DNA of 64,000 nucleotides from Acetitomaculum ruminis DSM 5522. Lineage in GTDB: Bacteria > Bacillota > Clostridia > Lachnospirales > Lachnospiraceae. The stretch is from positions 120,181 through 184,180 of the forward strand of contig NZ_FOJY01000007.1 in assembly GCF_900112085.1 (NCBI RefSeq). The letters run 5' to 3'. The translations under genes were made by a program, and so were the position numbers. Below the pieces are notes generated by a model. It saw nothing but the letters and a program-made list of their open reading frames with translations, ran no database searches and was not told the origin of the DNA. Positions 26,421 through 34,006 of the stretch are shown here, piece after piece; within the stretch, counting starts at the first letter, position 1, and the number at the start of each line of letters is the position of its first letter.

Positions 26421-27728
26421 ATGTTGGATAATAAGTTAAATATACAAAGCCTGATATTGTATAAAAACTTAAAATACGGGGATATTATTAATAATATTTT
26501 AAATATCTCATATCGGGAAATAAATGAAGAAAACAAATGTCTTCTTTACAACTGCTTGGGAAATCTTGTACAAATAGCCTGTGAGCATGGTTTGAAGGGA
26601 AATCTTTGGCATCTTTTAATAACTGCTTCATTAGTTGAAAATGAGAATTCTTTTTCCTTAGAGGCAGAGCACAGAGAATCTGTAAATGGTAGTATAGTAG
26701 TTATTGCAAAATATGATTTTGAGTTACTATACCAGGTTTTTAATACAAAAGTTGAAGAGCTGTTTAGAAAATACGGCATAAAAAAAGACCTGATAACAGA
26801 TTTTGAAAATACCAATACAGACAGGATTTCCTATAATGATAAGATAAGCAAAGAAATAAATAAGTTAGCTAAAAAACTTTCCGATGCAGAAAATTCCCGG
26901 GATTTCATGAAGGAAGTAATGGAATTTTACAGAAAATATGGTGTTGGAAGGTTTGGGCTTCATAAGGCTTTTAGAGTTGTTAATAAGGATGAGAAAGTGT
27001 CCATTGTTGCAATTAATAATGTAAAAAAAGTTGAGCTTAGTGACCTTATTGGTTATGAAAGTGCAAAGAAAAAGCTTATTGATAATACTGAAGCTTTTAT
27101 AAAAGGCAAAAATGCTAATAACTGTCTTTTATTCGGAGCGGCAGGTACTGGAAAATCCTCTAGTATCAAGGCGATTTTGAATAAATATTTTGAAGACGGT
27201 TTAAGGATAATAGAAATTTATAAATATCAGTTTAAAGACCTTTTAGAGATAATATCTCAAATAAAAAACAGAAATTACAGATTTATAATCTACATGGATG
27301 ATTTAAGTTTTGAAGAATTTGAGACAGAATATAAATATCTCAAGGCTGTTATTGAAGGAGGTCTGGAAAAAAAGCCGGAAAATGTTATTATTTATGCTAC
27401 TTCCAACAGAAGACATCTGATAAGGGAAAAGTTTTCTGATAAGAGTGAAAAAGATGATGACCTGCATTCAAATGATACCATAGCAGAAAAGTTATCTTTG
27501 GCATCAAGATTTGGAGTAAGTATTTATTTCGATAAACCGGATAAAACAGAATTTAATAACATAGTTATAGAACTGGCAAAGAAAAGTAATATAAAAATTG
27601 ATGAAAATGAGCTTATATTAAAAGCAAATAAGTGGGAATTATCCCACGGAGGGATGTCAGGAAGATGTGCCAGACAGTTTATTGATTATTTGAGTTATGA
27701 GTTGGAGATGGATTCAAAAAATGAGTAA
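26421..27728 (+). CDS. DUF815-family AAA+ ATPase
   Basis: The 435 residues have a divergent N-terminal half and a C-terminal P-loop domain. Walker A is LLFGAAGTGKSS near residue 238, Walker B FIIYMDDLSFE near 291, and sensor-1-like IIYATSNRRHL near 330, followed by the ARFG-like ASRFG segment. This is DUF815, whose bacterial role is unknown. The family is widespread in Clostridia. It lies between pheA (2 bp) and the HAD phosphatase (8-bp overlap), so it is probably co-transcribed with both, though the genes share no obvious pathway. Confidence 0.85.
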   Translation: MLDNKLNIQSLILYKNLKYGDIINNILNISYREINEENKCLLYNCLGNLVQIACEHGLKGNLWHLLITASLVENENSFSLEAEHRESVNGSIVVIAKYDFELLYQVFNTKVEELFRKYGIKKDLITDFENTNTDRISYNDKISKEINKLAKKLSDAENSRDFMKEVMEFYRKYGVGRFGLHKAFRVVNKDEKVSIVAINNVKKVELSDLIGYESAKKKLIDNTEAFIKGKNANNCLLFGAAGTGKSSSIKAILNKYFEDGLRIIEIYKYQFKDLLEIISQIKNRNYRFIIYMDDLSFEEFETEYKYLKAVIEGGLEKKPENVIIYATSNRRHLIREKFSDKSEKDDDLHSNDTIAEKLSLASRFGVSIYFDKPDKTEFNNIVIELAKKSNIKIDENELILKANKWELSHGGMSGRCARQFIDYLSYELEMDSKNE

Positions 27729-28542
27729 TAAAAAATTGTTATTTTTAGACCTTGACGGAACATTATTAGATGAAGAAAAAAAGATTCCTTTAGAAAATAA
27801 GAAAGCCATAGAAGAAATGGTTGAAAAAGGACATGACATTATTATAAGCACAGGCAGACATCCTGTGTCAGCAATGCCTATATTAGAAGAATTAAATATG
27901 TTTTCCAGAGGAGGTTATGCTGTATTTTATAATGGTGCAGTTATTTATGACTGTAAAAACAAAGTAAAGATACTTGATATGACCATCCCTTTTGATCAGG
28001 TCAGAAAGATGTTTGATTATGCCAAAGAAGCAGGTATTCATATTCAAACCTACACAGATGAAAAAATAGTGTGTGAATCGGATATGCCGGGCCTTCATTT
28101 TTATTCAAAACGCTCAAAAATAGGCTATGAAATCGTTGAAGATGTTACAAAATCCTTGACAAAAGAGCCAAATAAGCTTATTTTGGTAGACCTTGATAGC
28201 AAGGAAAATTTATTGGCTTTTCAAAAAGCCCATGCAGACTATGAAAAAGGAAAATTTAACAGCGTTTTTTCTGAAGATTTCTATCTGGAATATTGTCCGT
28301 TAAAAGCTACAAAAGGTGAAGCAGTTTTATATCTGGCGGATTATTTGGGAATTCCTTTATCTGATACTTATGCCGTTGGAGATGGGGAAAATGACATATC
28401 AATGATTGAAAAAGCCGGCACCGGTATTGCTATGCGAAACGCAAAAAGGCCAGTGTGTTTTGCCAGCGATTACATTACTGAAAATGATAATAATCACTGC
28501 GGAGTGGCTGAAGTAATAAGGAAAATGATTTTGTGCAGATAG
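27721..28542 (+). CDS. Cof-type HAD-IIB phosphatase
   Basis: Cytosolic sugar or cofactor phosphatase of about 273 residues. HAD motif I is FLDLDGTLLDEE with the nucleophile aspartate, motif II IISTGR, and motif III/IV GDGENDISMI near the C-terminus. The C2-type cap lies between. ATG 27721 overlaps the DUF815 stop (ATGAGTAA) and is preceded by a GGAG stretch; an in-frame ATG at 27697 is possible but lacks a ribosome site. The substrate cannot be assigned. Confidence 0.9.
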   Translation: MSNKKLLFLDLDGTLLDEEKKIPLENKKAIEEMVEKGHDIIISTGRHPVSAMPILEELNMFSRGGYAVFYNGAVIYDCKNKVKILDMTIPFDQVRKMFDYAKEAGIHIQTYTDEKIVCESDMPGLHFYSKRSKIGYEIVEDVTKSLTKEPNKLILVDLDSKENLLAFQKAHADYEKGKFNSVFSEDFYLEYCPLKATKGEAVLYLADYLGIPLSDTYAVGDGENDISMIEKAGTGIAMRNAKRPVCFASDYITENDNNHCGVAEVIRKMILCR

Positions 28543-28571
28543 TATTGTAGAATTAAAGAAAAATCGTTGTT

Positions 28572-28590
28572 TTTAACAAATTGTGTTAAA
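28572..28590. repeat. Inverted repeat upstream of the folate operon promoter
   Basis: Perfect 7-bp arms TTTAACA / TGTTAAA around AATTG, ending 15 bp before the -35 box. It has the form of a dimeric repressor or activator site. No regulator is adjacent. Confidence 0.4.
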
Positions 28591-28605
28591 TTCACTAATT
28601 TGCTA

Positions 28606-28635
28606 TTGTTTTTTAGACACAAATAAGCTATATTT
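28606..28635 (+). promoter_or_regulatory. Promoter of the folate operon
   Basis: TTGTTT (28606-28611), 18-bp spacer and TATATT (28630-28635). The predicted start near 28642 coincides with the first base of the structured leader, which supports both calls. Confidence 0.55.
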
Positions 28636-28642
28636 TAGCAAA

Positions 28643-28726
28643 GATAGGTATCCCGTATAAGGGGAAGGAAAAAAATCAAATATATGCGGTAGATGATCAA
28701 ATTTATCACGTATTACAATCTATCTA
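28643..28726 (+). promoter_or_regulatory. Structured leader of the folate operon, possible riboswitch
   Basis: AGATAGGT (28643-28650) pairs with ATCTATCT (28719-28726) as an 8-bp closing helix with one G-U. Inside is a hairpin TCCC / GGGA (28652-28655 with 28663-28666). The 3' strand of the closing helix directly abuts the AAGGAGAG ribosome site of folC, so folding could control translation. It does not fit the THF riboswitch consensus. Class unknown. Confidence 0.45.
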
Positions 28727-28744
28727 AGGAGAGTAAGGAACACT

Positions 28745-30049
28745 ATGAATTTTGATGAAGCAAATGAGTACCTGCAAAATGCCTCGTTAAGGGGTCGGGT
28801 TTACGGGCTTGAGAGAGTCAAGAGGCTGATGAAGGCACTTTCAAATCCGGAGGATGAGCTAAAGATAGTTCACGTTGCGGGAACCAATGGAAAAGGATCT
28901 ACGGTTGCATTTATTTCTAAAATCTTAGAGAAAGCAGGTTACAAAGTGGGAGTTTATACATCCCCTACTATTGTAACCTACTGGGAACGAATCCAGATTA
29001 ATGGAGAGATAATTTCGGAAGATGCGGTCGCATCACTTATCAGTAAGTTGGCAGACATTATTAATAATGAATTTGGTGAAGAAGACGATAAACCCACAGT
29101 TTTTGAAATAGAAACTGCTATGGCATTTTTGTATTTCAAAGAGCAAAATTGTGACATTGTTATAATTGAAACCGGACTTGGCGGATTAACTGATGCTACC
29201 AATTTTATTAATAACACACTTTTAAGTGCAATTTCTTCAATCAGCTTAGATCATATGGATGTTTTAGGAGACAGCATTGCAGAAATTGCAAAAAATAAGG
29301 CCGGAATAATGAAAAAAGGTGCAATGGCGGTTTGTTTGCAGCAAGAGCCTCAGGCTATGAAAGTTTTGAAAGAAAAAGCTGATGAACTGGATATTAAGTT
29401 AAGAGTTGCTAAAAAATGTAATATATATGATATAAAACATGGTTTTTTAACCCAGCATTTTTCTTACAAAAACAACAAAGAGACAATAGAAGATGTTGAA
29501 ACAGGACTGCTGGGAACATATCAGCTTGAAAATGCCTCATTGGCAATCGAAGCGGCTTTGGCATTAAAAGAAGCCGGATTTGACATTACTTTAAGCAATA
29601 TTAAAGAAGGAATAAAGGATACGCAGTTAGTCGGAAGATTTACAAAACTGTCTGAAAAACCTTTATTTATAGTCGATGGTGCACATAATGCAGATGCAGC
29701 CGTAAAACTTAAAAAGACTGTTGAGACCTATTTGAAGGGAATGAATATTACCTTTATCATAGGTGTCCTGGCAGATAAGGAGTACAAAAAAATCATTGAT
29801 ACAATGATGGATATCCCACAAAAGATTTATACTATAACTCCACCAAATCCCAGAGCATTGGATGCTAAAGAACTGGCAGAAGATATTTCAAAAGTCAATA
29901 AAAATGTGACAGCTTGTGAAAGCATCTATGAAGCGATAAAATTAAGCATGGAAAATACAAAGGAAGATGAAGCAATACTTGCTTTTGGGTCACTTTATTA
30001 TCTTGGAGACGTAGTAAGAAGTTTAAAGGAGTACAAGGGGGAAAAATAA
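28745..30049 (+). CDS. folC: Bifunctional folylpolyglutamate / dihydrofolate synthase
   Basis: Adds glutamate to dihydropteroate and to folates. The 434 residues show the Mur-ligase-like ATP site [10 protein letters not shown] near residue 45, the [12 protein letters not shown] motif, SLDHMDVLG and the C-terminal VDGAHNADA. It heads the folate operon and is the only folC seen here. The AAGGAGAG ribosome site lies against the structured leader. folE starts 2 bp after its stop. Confidence 0.95.
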   Translation: MNFDEANEYLQNASLRGRVYGLERVKRLMKALSNPEDELKIVHVAGTNGKGSTVAFISKILEKAGYKVGVYTSPTIVTYWERIQINGEIISEDAVASLISKLADIINNEFGEEDDKPTVFEIETAMAFLYFKEQNCDIVIIETGLGGLTDATNFINNTLLSAISSISLDHMDVLGDSIAEIAKNKAGIMKKGAMAVCLQQEPQAMKVLKEKADELDIKLRVAKKCNIYDIKHGFLTQHFSYKNNKETIEDVETGLLGTYQLENASLAIEAALALKEAGFDITLSNIKEGIKDTQLVGRFTKLSEKPLFIVDGAHNADAAVKLKKTVETYLKGMNITFIIGVLADKEYKKIIDTMMDIPQKIYTITPPNPRALDAKELAEDISKVNKNVTACESIYEAIKLSMENTKEDEAILAFGSLYYLGDVVRSLKEYKGEK

Positions 30050-30051
30050 TT

Positions 30052-30606
30052 ATGGTAAACGAAGAAAAAATCAAGCAGGGTGTAAAGCTTATTTTGGAAG
30101 GAATCGGTGAAGACATTAATCGTGAAGGTCTTAGGGAGACTCCAGACAGAATTGCCAGAATGTATGGCGAGATAATGGGCGGAATGGAAATGGATCCTGC
30201 AAAGCCTCTTTCTAAGGTTTTTGAAGCAGAAAACAATGAAATGGTAGTGGAAAAGGATATTACCTTTTATTCTATGTGCGAACATCATATGCTTCCGTTT
30301 TTTGGAAAAGCCCACATTGCCTACATCCCAAACGGAAAAGTTGTAGGACTTAGTAAACTGGCAAGGACAGTAGATATTTACGCAAAAAGACTTCAGTTAC
30401 AGGAACAGATGACAGCACAGATAGCTGACGCCTTAGAAAAATATCTTCAGCCAAAGGGTGTAATGGTAATGGTTGAAGGTGAGCATCTTTGCATGACTAT
30501 GAGGGGAATTAAAAAACCGGGAAGTCAGACTGTAAGTACAGTATGCAGAGGTGAATTTGTAAATAATACAGATCTTAAAAACCAGTTTTTTATGATGGTA
30601 AAGTAA
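30052..30606 (+). CDS. folE: GTP cyclohydrolase I
   Basis: First step of folate synthesis, GTP to dihydroneopterin triphosphate. The 184 residues carry the zinc and active-site motifs [18 protein letters not shown] and the later [26 protein letters not shown] marks the N-terminus. It is type IA (FolE), not the zinc-independent FolE2. It is tightly packed between folC and the HD-domain gene, whose ATG begins on the base after the stop. Confidence 0.97.
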   Translation: MVNEEKIKQGVKLILEGIGEDINREGLRETPDRIARMYGEIMGGMEMDPAKPLSKVFEAENNEMVVEKDITFYSMCEHHMLPFFGKAHIAYIPNGKVVGLSKLARTVDIYAKRLQLQEQMTAQIADALEKYLQPKGVMVMVEGEHLCMTMRGIKKPGSQTVSTVCRGEFVNNTDLKNQFFMMVK

Positions 30607-31086
30607 ATGAAAAGATTTAACAGATTGATATCTTCAAAAAAATACAAAGCTACCATGGACATTATTAGTAAAAAAGAAAAAGACAGAATTTATTGTTGTC
30701 ATGGTTATGAACATCTTTTTTCGGTGGCGAGGATATCAAGTTTAATTGTATGTGAAAAAAGATTAAATGTTGATAAAGAGTTGATTTACGTGACATCTTT
30801 TTTGCATGACATAGGAAGAGCTTTTGAGCCTGAACTTCCCCATGATTTGGCTGGGGCTGATTTCGCTAGAGAAATTATGCCTGAATACGGTTTTTCAAAT
30901 GAAGAGATAAAACTTGTAACAGATACCATTTTAAATCACAGGGGAAGAGCAGATTTGGAAAAACCTACAAATCTGATGTCAGTTATAAAACTTGCGGATA
31001 AGCTCTCAAGAAACTGTTTTTTATGTGCTGCAAAGGATTCTTGTAAATGGACAAATGAAGAAAAAAATTACGAGGTATTTTATTAG
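30607..31086 (+). CDS. HD-domain phosphohydrolase in the folate operon
   Basis: The 159 residues form a compact HD domain with the metal ligands in order: H near residue 35-40 (HGYEHLFSVAR), the HD pair in SFLHDIGRAF near 78-79, H in ELPHDLAGADF, and NHRG near 118. The gene lies between folE and folP with no spacing. Bacterial folate synthesis needs phosphatase steps to turn dihydroneopterin triphosphate into dihydroneopterin, and no Nudix FolQ is present. This protein is therefore a candidate for that role; this is inference from position only. Confidence 0.8.
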   Translation: MKRFNRLISSKKYKATMDIISKKEKDRIYCCHGYEHLFSVARISSLIVCEKRLNVDKELIYVTSFLHDIGRAFEPELPHDLAGADFAREIMPEYGFSNEEIKLVTDTILNHRGRADLEKPTNLMSVIKLADKLSRNCFLCAAKDSCKWTNEEKNYEVFY

Positions 31087-31087
31087 T

Positions 31088-31897
31088 ATGTTAATAGGAA
31101 ATAAAGAATTTGATGTATGGAATAATACATATATTATGGGGATTTTAAATGTTACTCCGGATTCATTTTCAGACGGTGGAGATTTTAATAATATTGAAGC
31201 AGCTATAAATCATACTGAAAAGATGATAGAAGAAGGTGCAAGCATAATAGATGTGGGAGGAGAATCTACAAGACCAGGATATACACTTATCAGCGACGAA
31301 GAAGAGATAAGCAGAGTGGTTCCTGTTATAAAAGCAATAAAAGAAAGATTTGATACGGTGGTTTCAATAGATACATACAAAAGCGGTGTTGCAAAGGCAG
31401 CTATAGAAGCGGGAGCAGACATGGTAAATGATATCTGGGGATTAAAATATGATCCAAAGATGGCAAAAGTGGTTGCAAAAGAAGATGTTTGTGTATGTAT
31501 AATGCATAACCGTGATAATACGGATTATGGCGATTTTATGCCAGATGTACTTGCAGATCTTAAAGAAAGTATAGATATAGCAAAAAAAGCCGGAATTAAA
31601 GATGAAAGAATAATCGTTGATCCGGGTGTAGGATTTGGAAAAACCTATGAAAACAATCTTGAAGTAATAAATAAAGTAGAGCAGTTAAAACAATTTGGAT
31701 ATCCGGTTCTTTTAGCAACCTCCAGAAAATCCGTAATTGCAAAAACCTATGAAACAAAGACTCCAAAAGACAGAGTAGAGGGAACATTGGTTACTACGGT
31801 AATGGGAGTGGAAAAAGGATGCTCATTTGTAAGAGTTCATGATGTATTTGCCAATAACAGAGCAATTATTATGACAAAAGCAGTTCTTAATTCTTAA
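31088..31897 (+). CDS. folP: Dihydropteroate synthase
   Basis: Joins the pterin pyrophosphate to p-aminobenzoate; the sulfonamide target. The 269 residues show IMGILNVTPDSFSDGG, IDVGGESTRPG, VSIDTYKS, NDIWGLK and the final RVHDV. An upstream in-frame extension into the HD gene is spurious because the family begins close to ATG 31088. The stop codon overlaps an in-frame start of the next gene (TAATG). Confidence 0.96.
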   Translation: MLIGNKEFDVWNNTYIMGILNVTPDSFSDGGDFNNIEAAINHTEKMIEEGASIIDVGGESTRPGYTLISDEEEISRVVPVIKAIKERFDTVVSIDTYKSGVAKAAIEAGADMVNDIWGLKYDPKMAKVVAKEDVCVCIMHNRDNTDYGDFMPDVLADLKESIDIAKKAGIKDERIIVDPGVGFGKTYENNLEVINKVEQLKQFGYPVLLATSRKSVIAKTYETKTPKDRVEGTLVTTVMGVEKGCSFVRVHDVFANNRAIIMTKAVLNS

Positions 31898-31917
31898 TGC
31901 TTATAAGTGGTGAAAAA

Positions 31918-32733
31918 ATGGATTATGTGAATATAAATAATCTGGAAATCTTTGCCAATCATGGCGTTTTTCCGGAAGAAAACTTTTTAGGACAGAAGTT
32001 TTTAGTATCAGCCAAAATGGGGGTTGATATCAGAAAAGCAGGTCTTAGTGATGATCTTAATAATACTCTTAATTATGGTGAAATCTGTCAGTATATTACT
32101 GATTTCATGAAAAATAATACTTTTAAGCTTATTGAAACCGTAGTGGAAAGACTGGCTGAAAAGATGTTGTTGAATTTTGAATTATTAAAGAGTATAGAAC
32201 TGACCATAAAAAAACCTTGGGCTCCAATAGGGCTTCCTTTGGAAACTGCATCTATTACCATAAAAAGATCTTGGCATAGAGCTTTTATAGCTTTAGGTTC
32301 TAATATGGGAGATTCCAAGGCATATTTGGATAATGGTTTAAAATCCTTAAACTGTGACAAGATAAAAGTATTAAAAACTTCTGAATATATGGTGACAAAG
32401 GCATATGGTTATACAGATCAGCCGGATTTTTTAAATGCCTGTACCATGGTTGATACCTTACTTACTCCCCATGAACTTCTTGACAGACTTCATGAAATCG
32501 AAAAAGAAGCTCACAGGGAAAGAATCATAAGATGGGGTCCAAGAACATTGGACTTAGATATTATATTTTATGATAAACTGATTTTTGAAGATGATGAACT
32601 GGTAATTCCTCATATAGATATGGAAAACAGAGATTTTGTTCTTTTTCCAATGAAGGAAATAGCACCAAATTTCAGACATCCCATACTAAACAAAACAATG
32701 ACTCAGTTATCTGAGCAGTTATCTGACAGATAA
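31918..32733 (+). CDS. folBK: Fused dihydroneopterin aldolase / HPPK
   Basis: Two consecutive folate enzymes in one chain of about 271 residues. The FolB half (about 1-118) has INNLEIFANHGVFPEE with the YGE motif in LNYGEIC. The FolK half (about 120-271) has AFIALGSNMGD, QPDFLNACTMVDT and RWGPRTLDLDIIFYD. Two starts are in frame: ATG 31897 overlapping the folP stop, and ATG 31918 behind GGTGAAAAA. The latter gives the usual FolB N-terminus. The 3' end overlaps the convergent aminotransferase gene by 15 bp. Confidence 0.95.
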   Translation: MDYVNINNLEIFANHGVFPEENFLGQKFLVSAKMGVDIRKAGLSDDLNNTLNYGEICQYITDFMKNNTFKLIETVVERLAEKMLLNFELLKSIELTIKKPWAPIGLPLETASITIKRSWHRAFIALGSNMGDSKAYLDNGLKSLNCDKIKVLKTSEYMVTKAYGYTDQPDFLNACTMVDTLLTPHELLDRLHEIEKEAHRERIIRWGPRTLDLDIIFYDKLIFEDDELVIPHIDMENRDFVLFPMKEIAPNFRHPILNKTMTQLSEQLSDR

Positions 32734-33813
32734 AAGACATTCTACAAGTTTATCATTGTCATTTTTATTTAATATACAAAAGCGGATATAGGAATCATTT
32801 AAGAAAGGAAATGTTTGGCAATCCCTTATCATCATCTTTTCTTTAATTGCTTTTTCAAAGATATATCCGCTTTTTATGTTGTCATCAAGTATCTTTAAAA
32901 GAATGAAATTTGCTTCGGCCCTGTAAGGTTTATAGAGACTGCTTTTTGAAAATATTTCGTAAAGTCTTTTTCTTTCCTGTGAAATTAAATTTTTTGTTTT
33001 TTCAATGTACTCATTATCGGAAAACATTAATTTTCCGGCTTCTTCTGCTAAAGTATTAATATTCCATGGCTCTTTTTTATTTTCTATCTGAGCTTTTAAA
33101 CTATCACTTGAATTAATTCCATATCCAAGGCGTAATCCCGGAGCAGCAAAAAATTTGGAAACACCTCTTAGTACCAAAAGATTATCGTAATCCTGTGTAA
33201 GTTTAACACTGCTTATTTTATCCACCTGTGAGCAAAACTCAACATAGGTTTCATCGATAATAAGGAAAGTATTATATTCTTTACATAAATCAAGTATTTT
33301 TTTGATGGTAATATTGTCAATGGCAGAAGATGTAGGATTATTCGGGTTGCATATAACCAAGAGGTCATAACAGTTAGATAGTTCTTTTGCAAAAGCATCA
33401 AAATCTAACTTAAAATCATCACTTTCTTTTAATTCAAAATACTTAGCCTCGCCATTGCAAAGTTTAACCTCTCTTTCATATTCTGAGTAGGTAGGACCAA
33501 GAATTAAAGCTTTGGATGGATTAATCAGTCTTATGAATTTTGAAATTAAATCAGAAGTTCCATTTCCTAAAAAAATATTATCCGGATTAATCTGACAGTA
33601 ATTTCCCATAGCCTGTCTTAATTCAACATATTCTCTGTCAGGATAATTAGAAAGACAGTCAAGCTTTAAAGAAAGTTCTTTCTTTAATTTATCAGAAATT
33701 CCAAGAGGGTTTACATTAGAGCTAAAACTAATTATCTCTTCCTTCTTGATTTTATAAATTTTTTCAATTTTTTCTAAATCACTTCCGTGAAAAGGGGTAT
33801 TTTTTTCAGACAT
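32719..33813 (-). CDS. PLP-dependent aminotransferase, CobD/HisC-like
   Basis: Fold-type I PLP enzyme of 364 residues. The N-terminus carries HGSD and FSSNVNPLG, which are typical of CobD-type threonine-phosphate decarboxylases rather than HisC. The PLP lysine is in RGVSKFFAAPGLRLGYG near residue 224; CNPNNPTS and IIDETYVEF are also present. No other cobalamin synthesis gene is nearby, so it may serve another pathway. It has its own divergent promoter and ends overlapping folBK. Confidence 0.82.
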   Translation of the reverse strand: MSEKNTPFHGSDLEKIEKIYKIKKEEIISFSSNVNPLGISDKLKKELSLKLDCLSNYPDREYVELRQAMGNYCQINPDNIFLGNGTSDLISKFIRLINPSKALILGPTYSEYEREVKLCNGEAKYFELKESDDFKLDFDAFAKELSNCYDLLVICNPNNPTSSAIDNITIKKILDLCKEYNTFLIIDETYVEFCSQVDKISSVKLTQDYDNLLVLRGVSKFFAAPGLRLGYGINSSDSLKAQIENKKEPWNINTLAEEAGKLMFSDNEYIEKTKNLISQERKRLYEIFSKSSLYKPYRAEANFILLKILDDNIKSGYIFEKAIKEKMMIRDCQTFPFLNDSYIRFCILNKNDNDKLVECLLSVR

Positions 33814-33863
33814 TTTTGCCCTCCTACATTTTTAAAAATTCAATCATTTTTTAGATAAATTCT

Positions 33864-33892
33864 ATTATAATCATGCAGAATTAAAAAGACAA
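33864..33892 (-). promoter_or_regulatory. Promoter of the CobD/HisC-like gene
   Basis: Minus strand TTGTCT (33887-33892), exactly 17 bp, then perfect TATAAT (33864-33869), about 50 bp before the start codon. Confidence 0.75.
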
Positions 33893-33949
33893 TACATCTT
33901 GCTTTATAAAAGTGTTTAATTTATAATTAAAGTTATTGAACTGTATGAA

Positions 33950-33977
33950 TTTACAGAAAATTAATTTATTTTATAAA
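33950..33977 (+). promoter_or_regulatory. Likely promoter of the DUF5717 cassette
   Basis: TTTACA (33950-33955), 16-bp spacer and TATAAA (33972-33977), about 30 bp before the first start codon. It diverges from the neighbouring minus-strand promoter. Confidence 0.5.
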
Positions 33978-34006
33978 ATTATTATAACTATAAGTGGGTG
34001 AAGAGT

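Noticed and set aside
28643..28744. THF riboswitch before folC
   Set aside because: The THF-I consensus (GGAGAGUA at the 5' side, GCGUUAA, later GCAUCCGCUCC) does not align. The GGAGAGTA seen at 28729 is just the ribosome site. Kept as an unidentified leader instead.
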